The notes: generated by a model from the letters alone, not told the origin. A stretch of DNA of 64,000 bases from Microbacterium wangchenii (GCF_004564355.1 NZ_CP038266.1:2356001-2420000), one strand, 5' to 3'; counted from the first letter of the stretch, positions 28,447-37,775 are shown. Made by a program: numbers and translations.

Positions 28447-29901
28447 GTGACGACTTTCGCCGAGCTCGGCGTGGACCAGGACATCGTCGACGCACTCGCG
28501 TCGAAGGGCATCATCGATGCCTTCCCCATCCAGGAGCAGACCATTCCGCTGGGCCTGCCCGGCCAGGACATCATCGGTCAGGCCAAGACCGGAACCGGCA
28601 AGACCTTCGGCTTCGGCATCCCCGTCGTCCAGCGTCTGGGCCTGGATCCCGAGCACGGCGTGAAGGCGCTCATCGTGGTGCCCACGCGCGAGCTCGCGGT
28701 GCAGGTGTACGAAGACATGGACATGCTCACCCAGAACCGCTCGACCAGCGTCGTGGCGATCTACGGCGGCAAGGCGTACGAGGGCCAGATCGAGCAGCTC
28801 AAGGCCGGCGCCCAGATCGTCGTCGGCACCCCCGGGCGCCTCATCGACCTGTCCAACCAGCGGCTCCTCGACCTCTCGCACGCGACCGAGGTCGTGCTGG
28901 ACGAGGCCGACAAGATGCTCGATCTCGGGTTCCTCCCCGACATCGAGAAGATCTTCACCAAGCTCCCCACCGTCCGGCACACGCAGCTGTTCTCCGCGAC
29001 CATGCCCGGGCCGATCGTCGCGCTGGCGCGGCGGTTCATGTCCAACCCCATCCACATCCGCGCCAACGACCCCGACGAGGGCCTGACGCAGGCCAACATC
29101 GAGCACCTCGTCTACCGCGCGCACTCGCTCGACAAGGACGAGATCATCGCCCGCATCCTGCAGGCCGAGGGTCGCGGCAAGACCGTCATCTTCACGCGCA
29201 CCAAGCGCGCCGCGCAGAAGCTCGTCGACGAGCTGGGCGACCGCGGCTTCAACGCCGCCGCCGTGCACGGCGACATGAGCCAGGAGTCGCGCGAGCGCTC
29301 CATGGCCGCCTTCAAGGCCGGCAAGCGCGATGTGCTCATCGCCACCGATGTCGCCGCCCGCGGCATCGACGTCGACGACGTCACCCACGTCATCAACCAC
29401 ACCATCCCCGACGACGAGAAGGCGTACCTGCACCGCGTGGGGCGCACCGGCCGTGCCGGCAAGACCGGCATCGCGGTGACCTTCGTCGACTGGGACGACC
29501 TGCATAAGTGGGCTCTCATCAACCGCGCGCTCGAGTTCGGCCAGCCCGACCCGGTGGAGACGTACTCGTCCAGCCCCCACCTCTACGCGGCCCTCGGCAT
29601 CCCCGAGGGCACCAAGGGTCGCCTCGTCACCGCGCCCAAGGCGTCGGCGGAGAAGAAGACGACCGAACGCCGCCCCGCCGACAAGCCCGCCGAGGGCTCC
29701 TCGGACGCGCCGCGTCGGCGTCGGCGGCGCCGGACCGCCGGGGAGGAAGGCGCGCCCGCCGAGTCCTCCGCCGACCGTTCGCCCGGAGGCGGCGGCACGC
29801 ACGACGGCGGCGGCAAGGAGCACCACGACGGCAACTCGGCGCCTCGCCGGCGTCGTCGGCGCCGGGGCGGCTCACGCGCCGACGGCGCTCCCGCGGCCTG
29901 A
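28447..29901 (+). CDS. DEAD-box RNA helicase (RhlE-like)
   Basis: ATP-dependent RNA helicase of 484 residues. The Q motif is in FPIQEQTIP, motif I is AKTGTGKT (46-53), and motif Ia is PTREL. Motif II is VLDEADKML, motif III is SAT, and motif VI is HRVGRTGRAG. The C-terminal ~110 residues form a disordered, basic tail with two Arg runs (R7 each) separated by acidic/Gly spacers, a typical RNA-binding or cold-adaptation extension. GTG at 28447 was chosen because it starts directly at the conserved TTFAELGV. It likely unwinds structured RNA in ribosome assembly or decay. Confidence 0.93.
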   Translation: MTTFAELGVDQDIVDALASKGIIDAFPIQEQTIPLGLPGQDIIGQAKTGTGKTFGFGIPVVQRLGLDPEHGVKALIVVPTRELAVQVYEDMDMLTQNRSTSVVAIYGGKAYEGQIEQLKAGAQIVVGTPGRLIDLSNQRLLDLSHATEVVLDEADKMLDLGFLPDIEKIFTKLPTVRHTQLFSATMPGPIVALARRFMSNPIHIRANDPDEGLTQANIEHLVYRAHSLDKDEIIARILQAEGRGKTVIFTRTKRAAQKLVDELGDRGFNAAAVHGDMSQESRERSMAAFKAGKRDVLIATDVAARGIDVDDVTHVINHTIPDDEKAYLHRVGRTGRAGKTGIAVTFVDWDDLHKWALINRALEFGQPDPVETYSSSPHLYAALGIPEGTKGRLVTAPKASAEKKTTERRPADKPAEGSSDAPRRRRRRRTAGEEGAPAESSADRSPGGGGTHDGGGKEHHDGNSAPRRRRRRRGGSRADGAPAA

Positions 29902-29923
29902 CCCACTCCGCCGTCGGGGACTG

Positions 29924-30787
29924 CTACGGGAAGACCGGAGCACTCCCCGAGCCGGCGGCGAGGATGCGCTCCACCATGTCGTCGGAGGTCGTGTTCTCGC
30001 CCGGCTCGTTGGGCTTTCCCAGCCCGTGGTAGTCGCTGGAGCCCGTGACGATCAGGTCGCGCTCTTCCGCGATCCGGCGCAGGGTGCGCGTGGGGGCAGG
30101 GAGGTTCTCCCTGTGACCGAGCTCGAATCCGGCCAGTCCCGCCGAGAGCATCTCGTCCAGCAGCCCTGAGGGCAGGAGACCCGCTCGCGCGGCGGGGTGG
30201 GCCATGATGGGCACGCCGCCGGCGTCGGCGATCAGTCGCACGGCGGTCACCGGGTCGGGCGCGTACAGTGCGACGTAGTACTCCCCGCCCGGGCTGAGGA
30301 TGCCCCGGAACGCCTCCGCCCGGTCTCGCACGACACCCCGCGCGATCAGCGCGTCGGCGATGTGCGGCCGTCCCACCGTGGCGCCGTCGGTCGTCTGGGC
30401 CAGGATGTCGTCCCAGCCGAGGTCGTAGTCGCGCGAGATGCGGTCGGCCATCACCTGGGCGCGCTCGAGGCGGGAGGAGCGGATGCGATCGGTCATCGCA
30501 CGCAGGCCGGGGTCGTCGGGATCGATGAGATAGGCCAGCAGATGGACGCTGCGCCACTGATGCCGGGCCGACAGCTCCATCCCCGGCACGAAGGTCATCC
30601 CGAGGGAGGTCGCTGCGTCCGCGGCCTCCGCCCATCCGGAGGTCGTGTCGTGGTCGGTCAGGGCCGCGGTGCGCAAGCCGTGCCGGTGGGCGGCGGCCAC
30701 CACGAGAGCGGGCGGCTCGGTGCCGTCGGAGTGGATGGAGTGAAGGTGGAGGTCGGTCGGGCCTTCGAACCTGCGCGCGTGCTCCAC
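29924..30787 (-). CDS. PHP-domain phosphoesterase (RNase AM / nucleoside-bisphosphate phosphatase-like)
   Basis: A 287-residue polymerase-and-histidinol-phosphatase domain protein. The metal ligands are visible as DLHLHSIHSDG near the N-terminus, then ALTDHDTTSG, PGMELSA, a central MAHPAARAG, and the C-terminal SSDYHG. This full set, with the insertion after residue 90, matches the YciV/TrpH subgroup that removes 3'-phosphates or degrades 5' ends of short RNA. GTG at 30787 gives normal length. It converges on the DEAD-box gene. Confidence 0.9.
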   Translation of the reverse strand: MEHARRFEGPTDLHLHSIHSDGTEPPALVVAAAHRHGLRTAALTDHDTTSGWAEAADAATSLGMTFVPGMELSARHQWRSVHLLAYLIDPDDPGLRAMTDRIRSSRLERAQVMADRISRDYDLGWDDILAQTTDGATVGRPHIADALIARGVVRDRAEAFRGILSPGGEYYVALYAPDPVTAVRLIADAGGVPIMAHPAARAGLLPSGLLDEMLSAGLAGFELGHRENLPAPTRTLRRIAEERDLIVTGSSDYHGLGKPNEPGENTTSDDMVERILAAGSGSAPVFP

Positions 30788-30869
30788 GCTTCGAGCGTAG
30801 CGCGGGAGTATCGCCCGACGGGGTGTCGCATCCGCCCACCTCCCAGACTGCTGCCATAGAGTTCCCGAC

Positions 30870-31901
30870 GTGCGTCGCATCCTGGGTCTCCTCGGAGCTG
30901 CGGTGTGCATCGTGGGTGCCGCCGTGCTCACGTGGCCGCAGTTCTTCCACCTGGAGCGCATGCTCCCCGTCGCCCAGGTGATCGCGTTCCGCGGGCCCAT
31001 CGCGGTCGTCTTCGGCGCCCTCGCCCTCGTCTTCCTGCTGCTGGCCCTCGCCCGCCCGATGCGCGTGTTCGCGCTGACCCTCGCCCTCGTCCTCGGCGCC
31101 GCCGCCGTCGTCAACGGAGGCATCCTGGCCGGGCGCGGGCTCGGCAACGACGCAATGCCGGAGAAGACGGAGACCAGCATCCGGGTCCTCACCTGGAACA
31201 CCGCAGGGTCGGCGACCACCGCAGACACGATCGCCCAGATCGCCGTCGCGATGCGCGCCGACATCGTGACGCTGCCGGAGACGACCATCCAGACCGGCGA
31301 GCAGGTCGCGGTGACGATGCGCGAGCTCGGGGCGCCGATGTGGGCCCATCACGCCGCGTACGGTGAATACGGTGTGGACGGGTGGGATGCCACGTCCACG
31401 ACCATGCTCATCTCCCCCGAGCTGGGCGACTACTCCGTCATCGCCTCCTCGCAGGATGGGACGAGCAACACCTCCACGGTGCCCAGCGCCGTGGCCATGC
31501 CCGTGGACGGTCAGGGGCCCACCGTCGTGGCCGCGCACGCGGTCGCCCCCCGCGGGGAGTACATGCAGGCGTGGCGCGATGACCTGCAGTGGCTGGCCGA
31601 TCAGTGCGCGAGCGGCAACGTGATCCTCGCCGGCGACTTCAACGCCACCCTGGATCACATGCAGGGGATGGGCGTGGACGGCGGCGTGCTGGGGCGGTGC
31701 GGAGCGACCACCGTGGAGACCGGCAACGGGGCGGTGGGCACATGGCCGACCGCGATGCCGGCCCTGCTCGGCGCGCCCATCGACCACATCCTCGCCACCC
31801 CGGACTGGACCGCCACCGGCTCCGCCGTGCTGACCTCGCTGGACGGGCAGGGCGGCGACCACCGGCCGCTGGTCGTGCAGTTGGAGCCATCCGGGAACTG
31901 A
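30870..31901 (+). CDS. Membrane-anchored endonuclease/exonuclease/phosphatase-family protein
   Basis: A 343-residue protein with three N-terminal membrane helices (about 1-22, 40-62, 68-92) and an extracytoplasmic EEP domain. Family motifs are visible: TWNTAGS (Asn), LPETT (Glu), AGDFNAT, PIDHILAT and the final GDHRPLVVQL. The substrate could be DNA, a phospholipid head group or another phosphodiester. It is divergent from the PHP gene; the downstream aminopeptidase follows after 31 bp. Confidence 0.87.
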   Translation: MRRILGLLGAAVCIVGAAVLTWPQFFHLERMLPVAQVIAFRGPIAVVFGALALVFLLLALARPMRVFALTLALVLGAAAVVNGGILAGRGLGNDAMPEKTETSIRVLTWNTAGSATTADTIAQIAVAMRADIVTLPETTIQTGEQVAVTMRELGAPMWAHHAAYGEYGVDGWDATSTTMLISPELGDYSVIASSQDGTSNTSTVPSAVAMPVDGQGPTVVAAHAVAPRGEYMQAWRDDLQWLADQCASGNVILAGDFNATLDHMQGMGVDGGVLGRCGATTVETGNGAVGTWPTAMPALLGAPIDHILATPDWTATGSAVLTSLDGQGGDHRPLVVQLEPSGN

Positions 31902-31932
31902 ATCCGGCGACGTCGGTGAGAGACTGGGAGTC

Positions 31933-33348
31933 ATGGACACGACAGGCGAGAGCGACACGATGACTCCGGCGGATGCGACGGAATCGACCACGACGAACCG
32001 CCGTCAGCCTTTCCCCCGCGGCTTCCTCGACACCATCTCCACCGGCTGGGCCGACCGCCCCGAGATCATCCCGCCCCGACGGGAGGCCGCCACGTGGGCC
32101 GTCGCTCGCCGCGACGCGGTGTCGCGCGCCTTCCCGGGACGACGCGTCGTCGTGCCCGCCGGGAGCCTCAAGCAGCGCAGCAACGACACCGATTACCCCT
32201 TCCGCGCCCACTCCGCCTTCGCGCACCTGACCGGGTGGGGGTCGGACGCCGAGCCCGACTCCGTGCTGGTGCTCGATCCGACGGGCCGGGCCGGTCACGA
32301 GGCCACGCTGTACTTCCGCGAGCGGGCCGACCGCACCTCGGCGGAGTTCTACAGCGACGCCTCCATCGGCGAATTCTGGATCGGGCCCCGTCCCGCTCTG
32401 GCGGGCGTGGCCGCCGAACTCGGCCTCGCCACCGCCCACATCGACAGCCTCGACCGGCAGGACGGGGACCTCGTCGTCGACGAGGACGCCGACCTCACGC
32501 GGTTCGTGTCGGAACTGCGCCTGATCAAGGACGAGTTCGAGATCGCGCAGATGCGTCACGCCGTCGAGGTCACGGCGCGCGGCTTCGACGACATCGTCGC
32601 CGACCTCCCCCGCATCATCGCGCACCCGCGCGGCGAGCGGCTCGTGGAGGGTGTGTTCCACACGCGCGCCCGCGCCGACGGCAACACCGAGGGCTACGAC
32701 ACGATCGCCGCCTCGGGCCCGCACGCGTGCTACCTGCACTGGACCCGCAACGACGGCCCCGTGCACCCCGGCGACCTCATCCTGGTGGACGCCGGCGTGG
32801 AGATCGACACCCTCTACACCGCCGACATCACCCGCACGATCCCGGTGAACGGCCGGTTCTCCCCCATCCAGCGCAAGATCTACGAGACCGTGCGCGAGGC
32901 CGCCGACGCCGCCTTCGCCGCGGCGCGCCCCGGCGTGAAGTTCCGCAGCGTGCACGAGGCGGCCATGACCGTGATCGCGCAGCGCGTGGCCGAATGGGGA
33001 CTGCTCCCCGTGACCGCCGAGGAGGCGCTGGATGCCGATGCCGGCGGTCAGCACCGCCGCTACATGGTGCACGGCACGAGCCATCACCTCGGCCTCGACG
33101 TGCACGACTGCGCCCAGGCGCGGCGGGAGATGTACTACGACGGGATCCTCGAACCCGGCATGGTGTTCACCATCGAGCCGGGGCTGTACTTCCAGGCCGA
33201 CGACCTGACCGTTCCCGAGGAGTACCGCGGCATCGGCGTGCGGATCGAGGACGACGTCCTGATGACCGCCGACGGTGCGGTGAACCTCTCCGCGGCCCTT
33301 CCGCGCACCGCGGACGAGGTCGAGGCCTGGGTCGCACGCGCCCGCTGA
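31933..33348 (+). CDS. Xaa-Pro aminopeptidase (aminopeptidase P, M24B)
   Basis: Cytosolic metallopeptidase of 471 residues releasing N-terminal residues ahead of proline. The C-terminal pita-bread domain carries the five dimetal ligands in order: D286 (ILVDAGVE), D298 (YTADITR), H384 (GTSHHLGLDVHD), E415 (TIEPGLYF) and E439 (VRIEDDV). The N-terminal ~170 residues match the AMP_N domain, with RSNDTDYPFRAHSAF at 82-96. GGGAG precedes the ATG. It is a typical housekeeping gene for proline-rich peptide turnover. Confidence 0.94.
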   Translation: MDTTGESDTMTPADATESTTTNRRQPFPRGFLDTISTGWADRPEIIPPRREAATWAVARRDAVSRAFPGRRVVVPAGSLKQRSNDTDYPFRAHSAFAHLTGWGSDAEPDSVLVLDPTGRAGHEATLYFRERADRTSAEFYSDASIGEFWIGPRPALAGVAAELGLATAHIDSLDRQDGDLVVDEDADLTRFVSELRLIKDEFEIAQMRHAVEVTARGFDDIVADLPRIIAHPRGERLVEGVFHTRARADGNTEGYDTIAASGPHACYLHWTRNDGPVHPGDLILVDAGVEIDTLYTADITRTIPVNGRFSPIQRKIYETVREAADAAFAAARPGVKFRSVHEAAMTVIAQRVAEWGLLPVTAEEALDADAGGQHRRYMVHGTSHHLGLDVHDCAQARREMYYDGILEPGMVFTIEPGLYFQADDLTVPEEYRGIGVRIEDDVLMTADGAVNLSAALPRTADEVEAWVARAR

Positions 33349-33365
33349 CCTGCGGCCTGCGTCCG

Positions 33366-34046
33366 TCAGGCGCGCTCGCGGAGGAAGCCGGCGACCAGCG
33401 GCGCGAGGTCCGCGCCCAGGCGCGCGGGGTCGCGCGGGCGTCCTGCTCCCTCGAAGGAGTGCGCCGCGCCGTCGATCCACACCAGCCGCGCATCCTGGCA
33501 CGTGGCCACCGCCTGCTCGAGCTGCTCGTGCGGGTCGACGAAGGGGTCGCGTGTCCCCGAGACGAACAGCTGCGGCTGCGGCACGTCGGGCAGGTGCGCG
33601 ACGCGGGCCTTGGCCGGATCGCCGGGCGGATGCAGCGGATAGCCGAGGTAGACGAGGCCGGCGGGGTCGATGACGCCCTCGGCGGCCGCCATCGACGCCA
33701 TGCGCCCGCCGTACGACTTCCCCGCGGCCCAGACCGGGCCCGGCGCTGCGCGCTCGGCGAGCCAGGCCAGCACGGCGTGCCACGTCGCGACGGCGTGCGC
33801 GGCCGGTCCCGGCATCCGCCGCCCCGCCTCGCGGTACGGGAAGTCGAACAGGAGCGTCGCGACCCCGGCCCGCTGCATCCCGTCGGCGAATCCGGTGAGG
33901 AAGGGATGCGTGCGGCCGGCGCCGGCACCGTGGGCGATGGCGATCGTCGCCCACGCCGAGGGCGGGCGGACGGAGTCGGCGGAGATGGTGACGGTCCCCG
34001 CCGGAAGCTCGACGGGGATGCGGGCAGCCCCCGCCGCGGCGGTCAC
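33366..34046 (-). CDS. Alpha/beta hydrolase (dienelactone-hydrolase/KANL3-like)
   Basis: A 226-residue alpha/beta hydrolase. The nucleophile lies in AGKSYGGRM, the Asp in SGTRDPFVD and the His in IDGAAHSFEG. AIAHGAGAGRTHPF near residue 30 forms the oxyanion region. This motif set is found in small hydrolases of unknown substrate. GTG at 34046 overlaps the stop of the stress-protein gene (GTGA), so it is the second gene of that transcript. Confidence 0.85.
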   Translation of the reverse strand: MTAAAGAARIPVELPAGTVTISADSVRPPSAWATIAIAHGAGAGRTHPFLTGFADGMQRAGVATLLFDFPYREAGRRMPGPAAHAVATWHAVLAWLAERAAPGPVWAAGKSYGGRMASMAAAEGVIDPAGLVYLGYPLHPPGDPAKARVAHLPDVPQPQLFVSGTRDPFVDPHEQLEQAVATCQDARLVWIDGAAHSFEGAGRPRDPARLGADLAPLVAGFLRERA

Positions 34047-34711
34047 CCCTCGGTGCGCTCGCCGTACCGCGGCGGCTCCGGCGGGGTCCGCCCCGGCTCC
34101 TGGGCGCCCGGCGCGGCATCGGAAGGCGGTGCGGCGGGCGGGCCCGCCACGGGCGGACCCACCGGATCCGGCAGGCGCTCGCCGTAGCGCGGCGGCTCGC
34201 CACCGGCGGCGGGCGGGGGCGGCGGGGGCGCGGCTACGGTCGCTGCCGCACCGAGGGTCTGGCGCGCCTTGGCCAGGCTCGCCGGCACGATGCACACCTC
34301 ATACCGGTCGGCGGTCACCTGCATGACCGAGGCGAAGTCGCGGCGGCGACGCACGATCGAGTACGTCACCAGGCTGAACAGCATCCCGATCGCCACACCG
34401 ACCAGCAGCACTCCGAGGAAGACGGAGATCTGCACGGTGGGCGTGCCCAGGACGAAGATGAACGAGAACAGCAGGCCCAGCAGCAGGCCGTTGAGCGCAC
34501 CGGAGCGGGCTGCCGTGGCGTAGCCGAGCCGGCCGGTGACCCGCTCGATCGAGCGCAGCCCCTGACCGACGATCGCGATGTCGCGTGCCGGGATCTCCGC
34601 GGCGATGAGAGTCGACACGGCCTTCTGGGCGGCCTCGTACGTGGGGTAGGACGCCAGCGTCTCTCCGACCGCCTCGCGGCCGGCCGGAACGCGTCCACCG
34701 AGCATGCTCAT
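34043..34711 (-). CDS. General stress protein 17M/YflT-like membrane protein with Pro-rich tail
   Basis: A 222-residue protein in three parts. The N-terminal ~60 residues form a YflT/general-stress-17M-like fold (SYPTYEAAQKAVSTLIA...DIAIVGQGLRS). Two membrane helices follow (about 72-118). The C-terminal ~65-residue Pro-rich tail contains the motif PPRYGER twice (around residues 178 and 214). It is divergent from the MgtE-N/CBS gene by 69 bp and coupled to the hydrolase gene. A role in envelope stress or ion homeostasis is only suggested by neighbours. Confidence 0.8.
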   Translation of the reverse strand: MSMLGGRVPAGREAVGETLASYPTYEAAQKAVSTLIAAEIPARDIAIVGQGLRSIERVTGRLGYATAARSGALNGLLLGLLFSFIFVLGTPTVQISVFLGVLLVGVAIGMLFSLVTYSIVRRRRDFASVMQVTADRYEVCIVPASLAKARQTLGAAATVAAPPPPPPAAGGEPPRYGERLPDPVGPPVAGPPAAPPSDAAPGAQEPGRTPPEPPRYGERTEG

Positions 34712-34780
34712 CGCTCTATCTTGTCACGCGCGCATCCGGGCACCCCCTGTCGCAGGACGCCCCGGGGCTACGCTGTTAGC

Positions 34781-36094
34781 GTGAGCACGCAGAGGGTTTT
34801 CGTCGCACGGCTGGCCGGCTGCGCGGTCTTCGACCCGGCCGGTGACCGGCTGGGCAAGGTGCGCGATGTCGTGGTCATCTATCGCGCCGCCGATCCGCCT
34901 CGCGTGGTGGGTCTGGTCGTGGAGATCCCCGGCCGGCGCCATGTGTTCCTCTCCATCGGCCGGGTCACCTCCATCGCCAGCGGTCAGGTCATCACGACCG
35001 GCCTGATCAATGTGCGCCGGTTCCAGCAGCGCGGCGGCGAGGTGCGCGTCCTCGCCGAGCTGGTCGGCCGGCGCGTGTACCTCAACGACGGCTCGGGCAC
35101 CGCCGTCATCGAAGACGTCGCGATCGAACGCAGCCGACTGGGCGACTGGGACGTCGGCCAGCTGTTCCTGCGCCGCCCCAAGACCAGCGCCTCCCCCTTC
35201 GCCAAGGGCCCGACGACGTTCGCGACGTGGAGCGAAGTGCGCGAGCAGCAGACGGCAGGGCAGGCCCAGTCGGCCGAGCAGCTGGTGGCCACCTACGCCG
35301 ACCTCAAGCCCGCCGACCTCGCCAACACCCTGCTGGACCTACCGGAGGAGCGTCTCCTCGACGTCGCCGAGGAGCTCCCCGACGAGCGGCTCGCCGACGC
35401 ACTGGAGGAGATGCCCGAAGACGAGCAGGTGCGCATCCTCGAGCGCCTGGGCGACGAGCGGGCCGCCGACATCCTCGACGCCATGGAGCCCGACGACGCC
35501 GCAGACCTCCTCGGCCAGCTCCCGGAGAAGCGCCTGCAGCAGCTGCTGGAGCTCATGGAGCCCGAAGAGGCCGACGACGTCCGTGCGCTGCTGAAGTACG
35601 GCCCCGACACCGCGGGCGGTCTCATGACGCCCGAACCCATCGTGCTCTCCGCCGACTCCACCGTCGCCGAGGCACTGGCCCTCATCCGCCGGCACGAGCT
35701 GCACCCCGCCCTCGCCGCATCCGTTTTCGTCACGCTGCCGCCGTACGAGACCCCCACGGGGCGGCTGCTGGGGACCGTCCACTTCCAGCGGATGCTGCGC
35801 TACCCGCCGCACGAGCGGCTGGGGGCGATCATCGACGACACGCTGGAACCGGTGCCGGCGTCCGCGTCGGCCGCCGAGGTGGCACGCCTGCTGGCCAGCT
35901 ACGACCTCGTCTCGCTCCCGGTGGTGGATCCGGCGCACCGGCTGGTCGGCGCCGTCAGCGTCGACGACATGCTCGACTACCTCCTGCCGGAGGACTGGCG
36001 CTCGCACGACGGCGATGATCCGAGAACCCGGACCGCCACCCGTCCCCAGCCCGCGAACGCGGGCATCCCCACGACCACCCCGAGGAGGCGCTGA
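34781..36094 (+). CDS. MgtE N-domain and CBS-domain protein without a channel domain
   Basis: A 437-residue soluble protein. Residues 1-150 hold PRC-barrel-like repeats (FVARLAGCAVFDPAGDRLG and AELVGRRVYLNDG). Residues ~165-280 form an MgtE intracellular N-domain with alternating Asp/Glu helical repeats (LPEERLLDVAEELPDERLADA). About 285-410 is a CBS pair starting at the TAGGLMTPEP motif. MgtE's membrane channel is absent, so it probably senses Mg or nucleotides for another protein. GTG at 34781 starts directly at the conserved N-terminus. It overlaps the DUF1003 gene by one base (TGATG). Confidence 0.87.
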   Translation: MSTQRVFVARLAGCAVFDPAGDRLGKVRDVVVIYRAADPPRVVGLVVEIPGRRHVFLSIGRVTSIASGQVITTGLINVRRFQQRGGEVRVLAELVGRRVYLNDGSGTAVIEDVAIERSRLGDWDVGQLFLRRPKTSASPFAKGPTTFATWSEVREQQTAGQAQSAEQLVATYADLKPADLANTLLDLPEERLLDVAEELPDERLADALEEMPEDEQVRILERLGDERAADILDAMEPDDAADLLGQLPEKRLQQLLELMEPEEADDVRALLKYGPDTAGGLMTPEPIVLSADSTVAEALALIRRHELHPALAASVFVTLPPYETPTGRLLGTVHFQRMLRYPPHERLGAIIDDTLEPVPASASAAEVARLLASYDLVSLPVVDPAHRLVGAVSVDDMLDYLLPEDWRSHDGDDPRTRTATRPQPANAGIPTTTPRRR

Positions 36095-36621
36095 TGGCCC
36101 GCTCCCCACGGCAATCCGCCGCCCTCGACGCGCCCCTCGGCCGCGGTGGCGTGCTGCCGCCGCGCACCCCGCGCCCCTCCCGCGATCGCTTCGGCCGGTT
36201 CTCCGAGTCGTTCGCGCGGGCGATGGGCACGTCCGCGTTCCTCCTCGGCATGACCGCGTTCGTCGTGGTGTGGCTGGTGTGGAACACCACCGCCCCGCGC
36301 GAGTGGCAGTTCGACCCGTCGTCGATGAACTTCACCCTGCTCACCCTGATCCTCTCGCTGCAGGCCTCCTACGCCGCCCCGCTGATCCTCCTCGCCCAGA
36401 ACCGGCAGGATGACCGCGACCGCGTGCAGATCGAGCAGGACCGGCAGCGCGCCGAGCGCAACCTCGCCGACACGGAGTACCTCGCACGCGAGATCGTGGC
36501 GCTGCGGATGGCGGTGCACGACATGACGCAGGACACCCTCACCAAGGACACGCTGCGCGCCGAGCTGCGCTCGCTGCTGAAGGAGCTCGATCACCCCGAG
36601 CGCGAGGCGACCGCGCAGTGA
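36094..36621 (+). CDS. DUF1003 family membrane protein
   Basis: A 175-residue protein with two membrane helices (about 45-65 and 82-102) joined by a short loop. A charged coiled-coil-like segment follows (QNRQDDRDRVQIEQDRQRAE). This is the DUF1003 arrangement. It sits between the MgtE-N/CBS gene and mrp with overlaps on both sides (TGATG and GTGA), so the three are one translational unit. Function is unknown; the context suggests a membrane partner for the CBS sensor protein. Confidence 0.88.
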   Translation: MARSPRQSAALDAPLGRGGVLPPRTPRPSRDRFGRFSESFARAMGTSAFLLGMTAFVVVWLVWNTTAPREWQFDPSSMNFTLLTLILSLQASYAAPLILLAQNRQDDRDRVQIEQDRQRAERNLADTEYLAREIVALRMAVHDMTQDTLTKDTLRAELRSLLKELDHPEREATAQ

Positions 36622-37775
36622 CCGACGCCGCGCAGACCGACGCGGTGCGTTCGGCGGTGTCCGCCGTGGGCGATCCCGAACTGCGCCGTCCCCTCGGCGA
36701 GCTCGACATGGTGCGCGCCGTCGCGGTGGAGGGCGACGTCGCCCACGTGGAGATCGCCCTCACGATCGTGGGGTGCCCCGCCGCCGACCGCATCGAGCGC
36801 GACGTGCGCGCCGCGGCGGCGATGGTGCCGGGGATCGCCGCGGTCGACCTCACGATCGGCGTCATGACGCCCGAGCAGCGCCGCGCCCTGACCGAGCGGC
36901 TGCGTGGCGGGCGGCCCGCGCGCACGATGCCGTTCGGACCAGATTCGCTCACGCGTGTGATCGCGGTCACCAGCGGCAAGGGCGGCGTGGGGAAATCCAC
37001 CGTGACGGCGAACCTCGCCGTCGCCCTCGCTGGCCGTGGGCTTCGGGTGGGGCTCGTCGACGCCGATGTGCACGGCTTCTCCATCCCGGGCCTGCTCGGT
37101 CTCGTCGACGCCGACGGACTGCCGCCGGCACCCACGCGGCTGGACGACCTGATGCTCCCCCCTGTCGCGTACGACGTGAAGGTCATCTCGATCGGCATGT
37201 TCCTGCGGCGCCCGGGCGATTCGGCGGCCGGGGCGGTGGCGTGGCGGGGACCGATGCTGCACCGAACCGTCCAACAGTTCCTCACCGAGGTGTACTTCGG
37301 TGACCTCGACATCCTGCTGCTGGACATGCCACCGGGCACCGGTGACGTTGCGATCTCGGTCGGCCAGCTGCTCCCGCACGCCGATGTCCTCGTGGTCACG
37401 ACTCCCCAGGCCGCGGCATCCGATGTCGCCGTGCGCAGCGGTCTGGTCGCCCGCCAGACCGGCCAGCGCCTCATCGGTGTCGTGGAGAACATGGCCGCCA
37501 TGACCCTCCCCGACGGCTCGACGCTCGACCTCTTCGGCGCCGGCGGCGGCGAGCAGGTCGCCCGCGCGCTCTCGGACGACTCCGGCGGCGATGTGCCGCT
37601 CCTGGCCTCCGTCCCGCTGAGCCCGGCCCTGCGCACGGGCGGGGACGTCGGTGTTCCGGTCGTCATCGCGCATCCGGCCGATCCGGCTGCCCAGGCCATC
37701 GACGCGCTGGCCGCCTCGGTCGCCACCGGCGGTCGCGGGCTCGCGGGTCGCTCCCTCCCCTTCACGCCGCGCTGA
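36618..37775 (+). CDS. mrp: Mrp/NBP35-family P-loop ATPase
   Basis: Iron-sulfur carrier-type ATPase of 385 residues. Residues 1-80 form the MIP18/DUF59 domain (GDPELRRPLGELDMV, VGCPAADR). The deviant Walker A is SGKGGVGKST (119-128), followed by VDADVHGFSIPG. The CxxC pair that bridges an Fe-S cluster in many Mrp proteins is absent; VVENMAAMTLPDG occupies that place, and the only Cys is in the DUF59 part. The GTG start overlaps the DUF1003 stop. It ends before the repeat-filled gap. Confidence 0.92.
   Translation: MTDAAQTDAVRSAVSAVGDPELRRPLGELDMVRAVAVEGDVAHVEIALTIVGCPAADRIERDVRAAAAMVPGIAAVDLTIGVMTPEQRRALTERLRGGRPARTMPFGPDSLTRVIAVTSGKGGVGKSTVTANLAVALAGRGLRVGLVDADVHGFSIPGLLGLVDADGLPPAPTRLDDLMLPPVAYDVKVISIGMFLRRPGDSAAGAVAWRGPMLHRTVQQFLTEVYFGDLDILLLDMPPGTGDVAISVGQLLPHADVLVVTTPQAAASDVAVRSGLVARQTGQRLIGVVENMAAMTLPDGSTLDLFGAGGGEQVARALSDDSGGDVPLLASVPLSPALRTGGDVGVPVVIAHPADPAAQAIDALAASVATGGRGLAGRSLPFTPR

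Noticed and set aside
28306..29826. 506-codon frame antisense to the DEAD-box helicase
   Set aside because: Composition is typical of antisense GC-rich frames and all helicase motifs lie on the plus strand.
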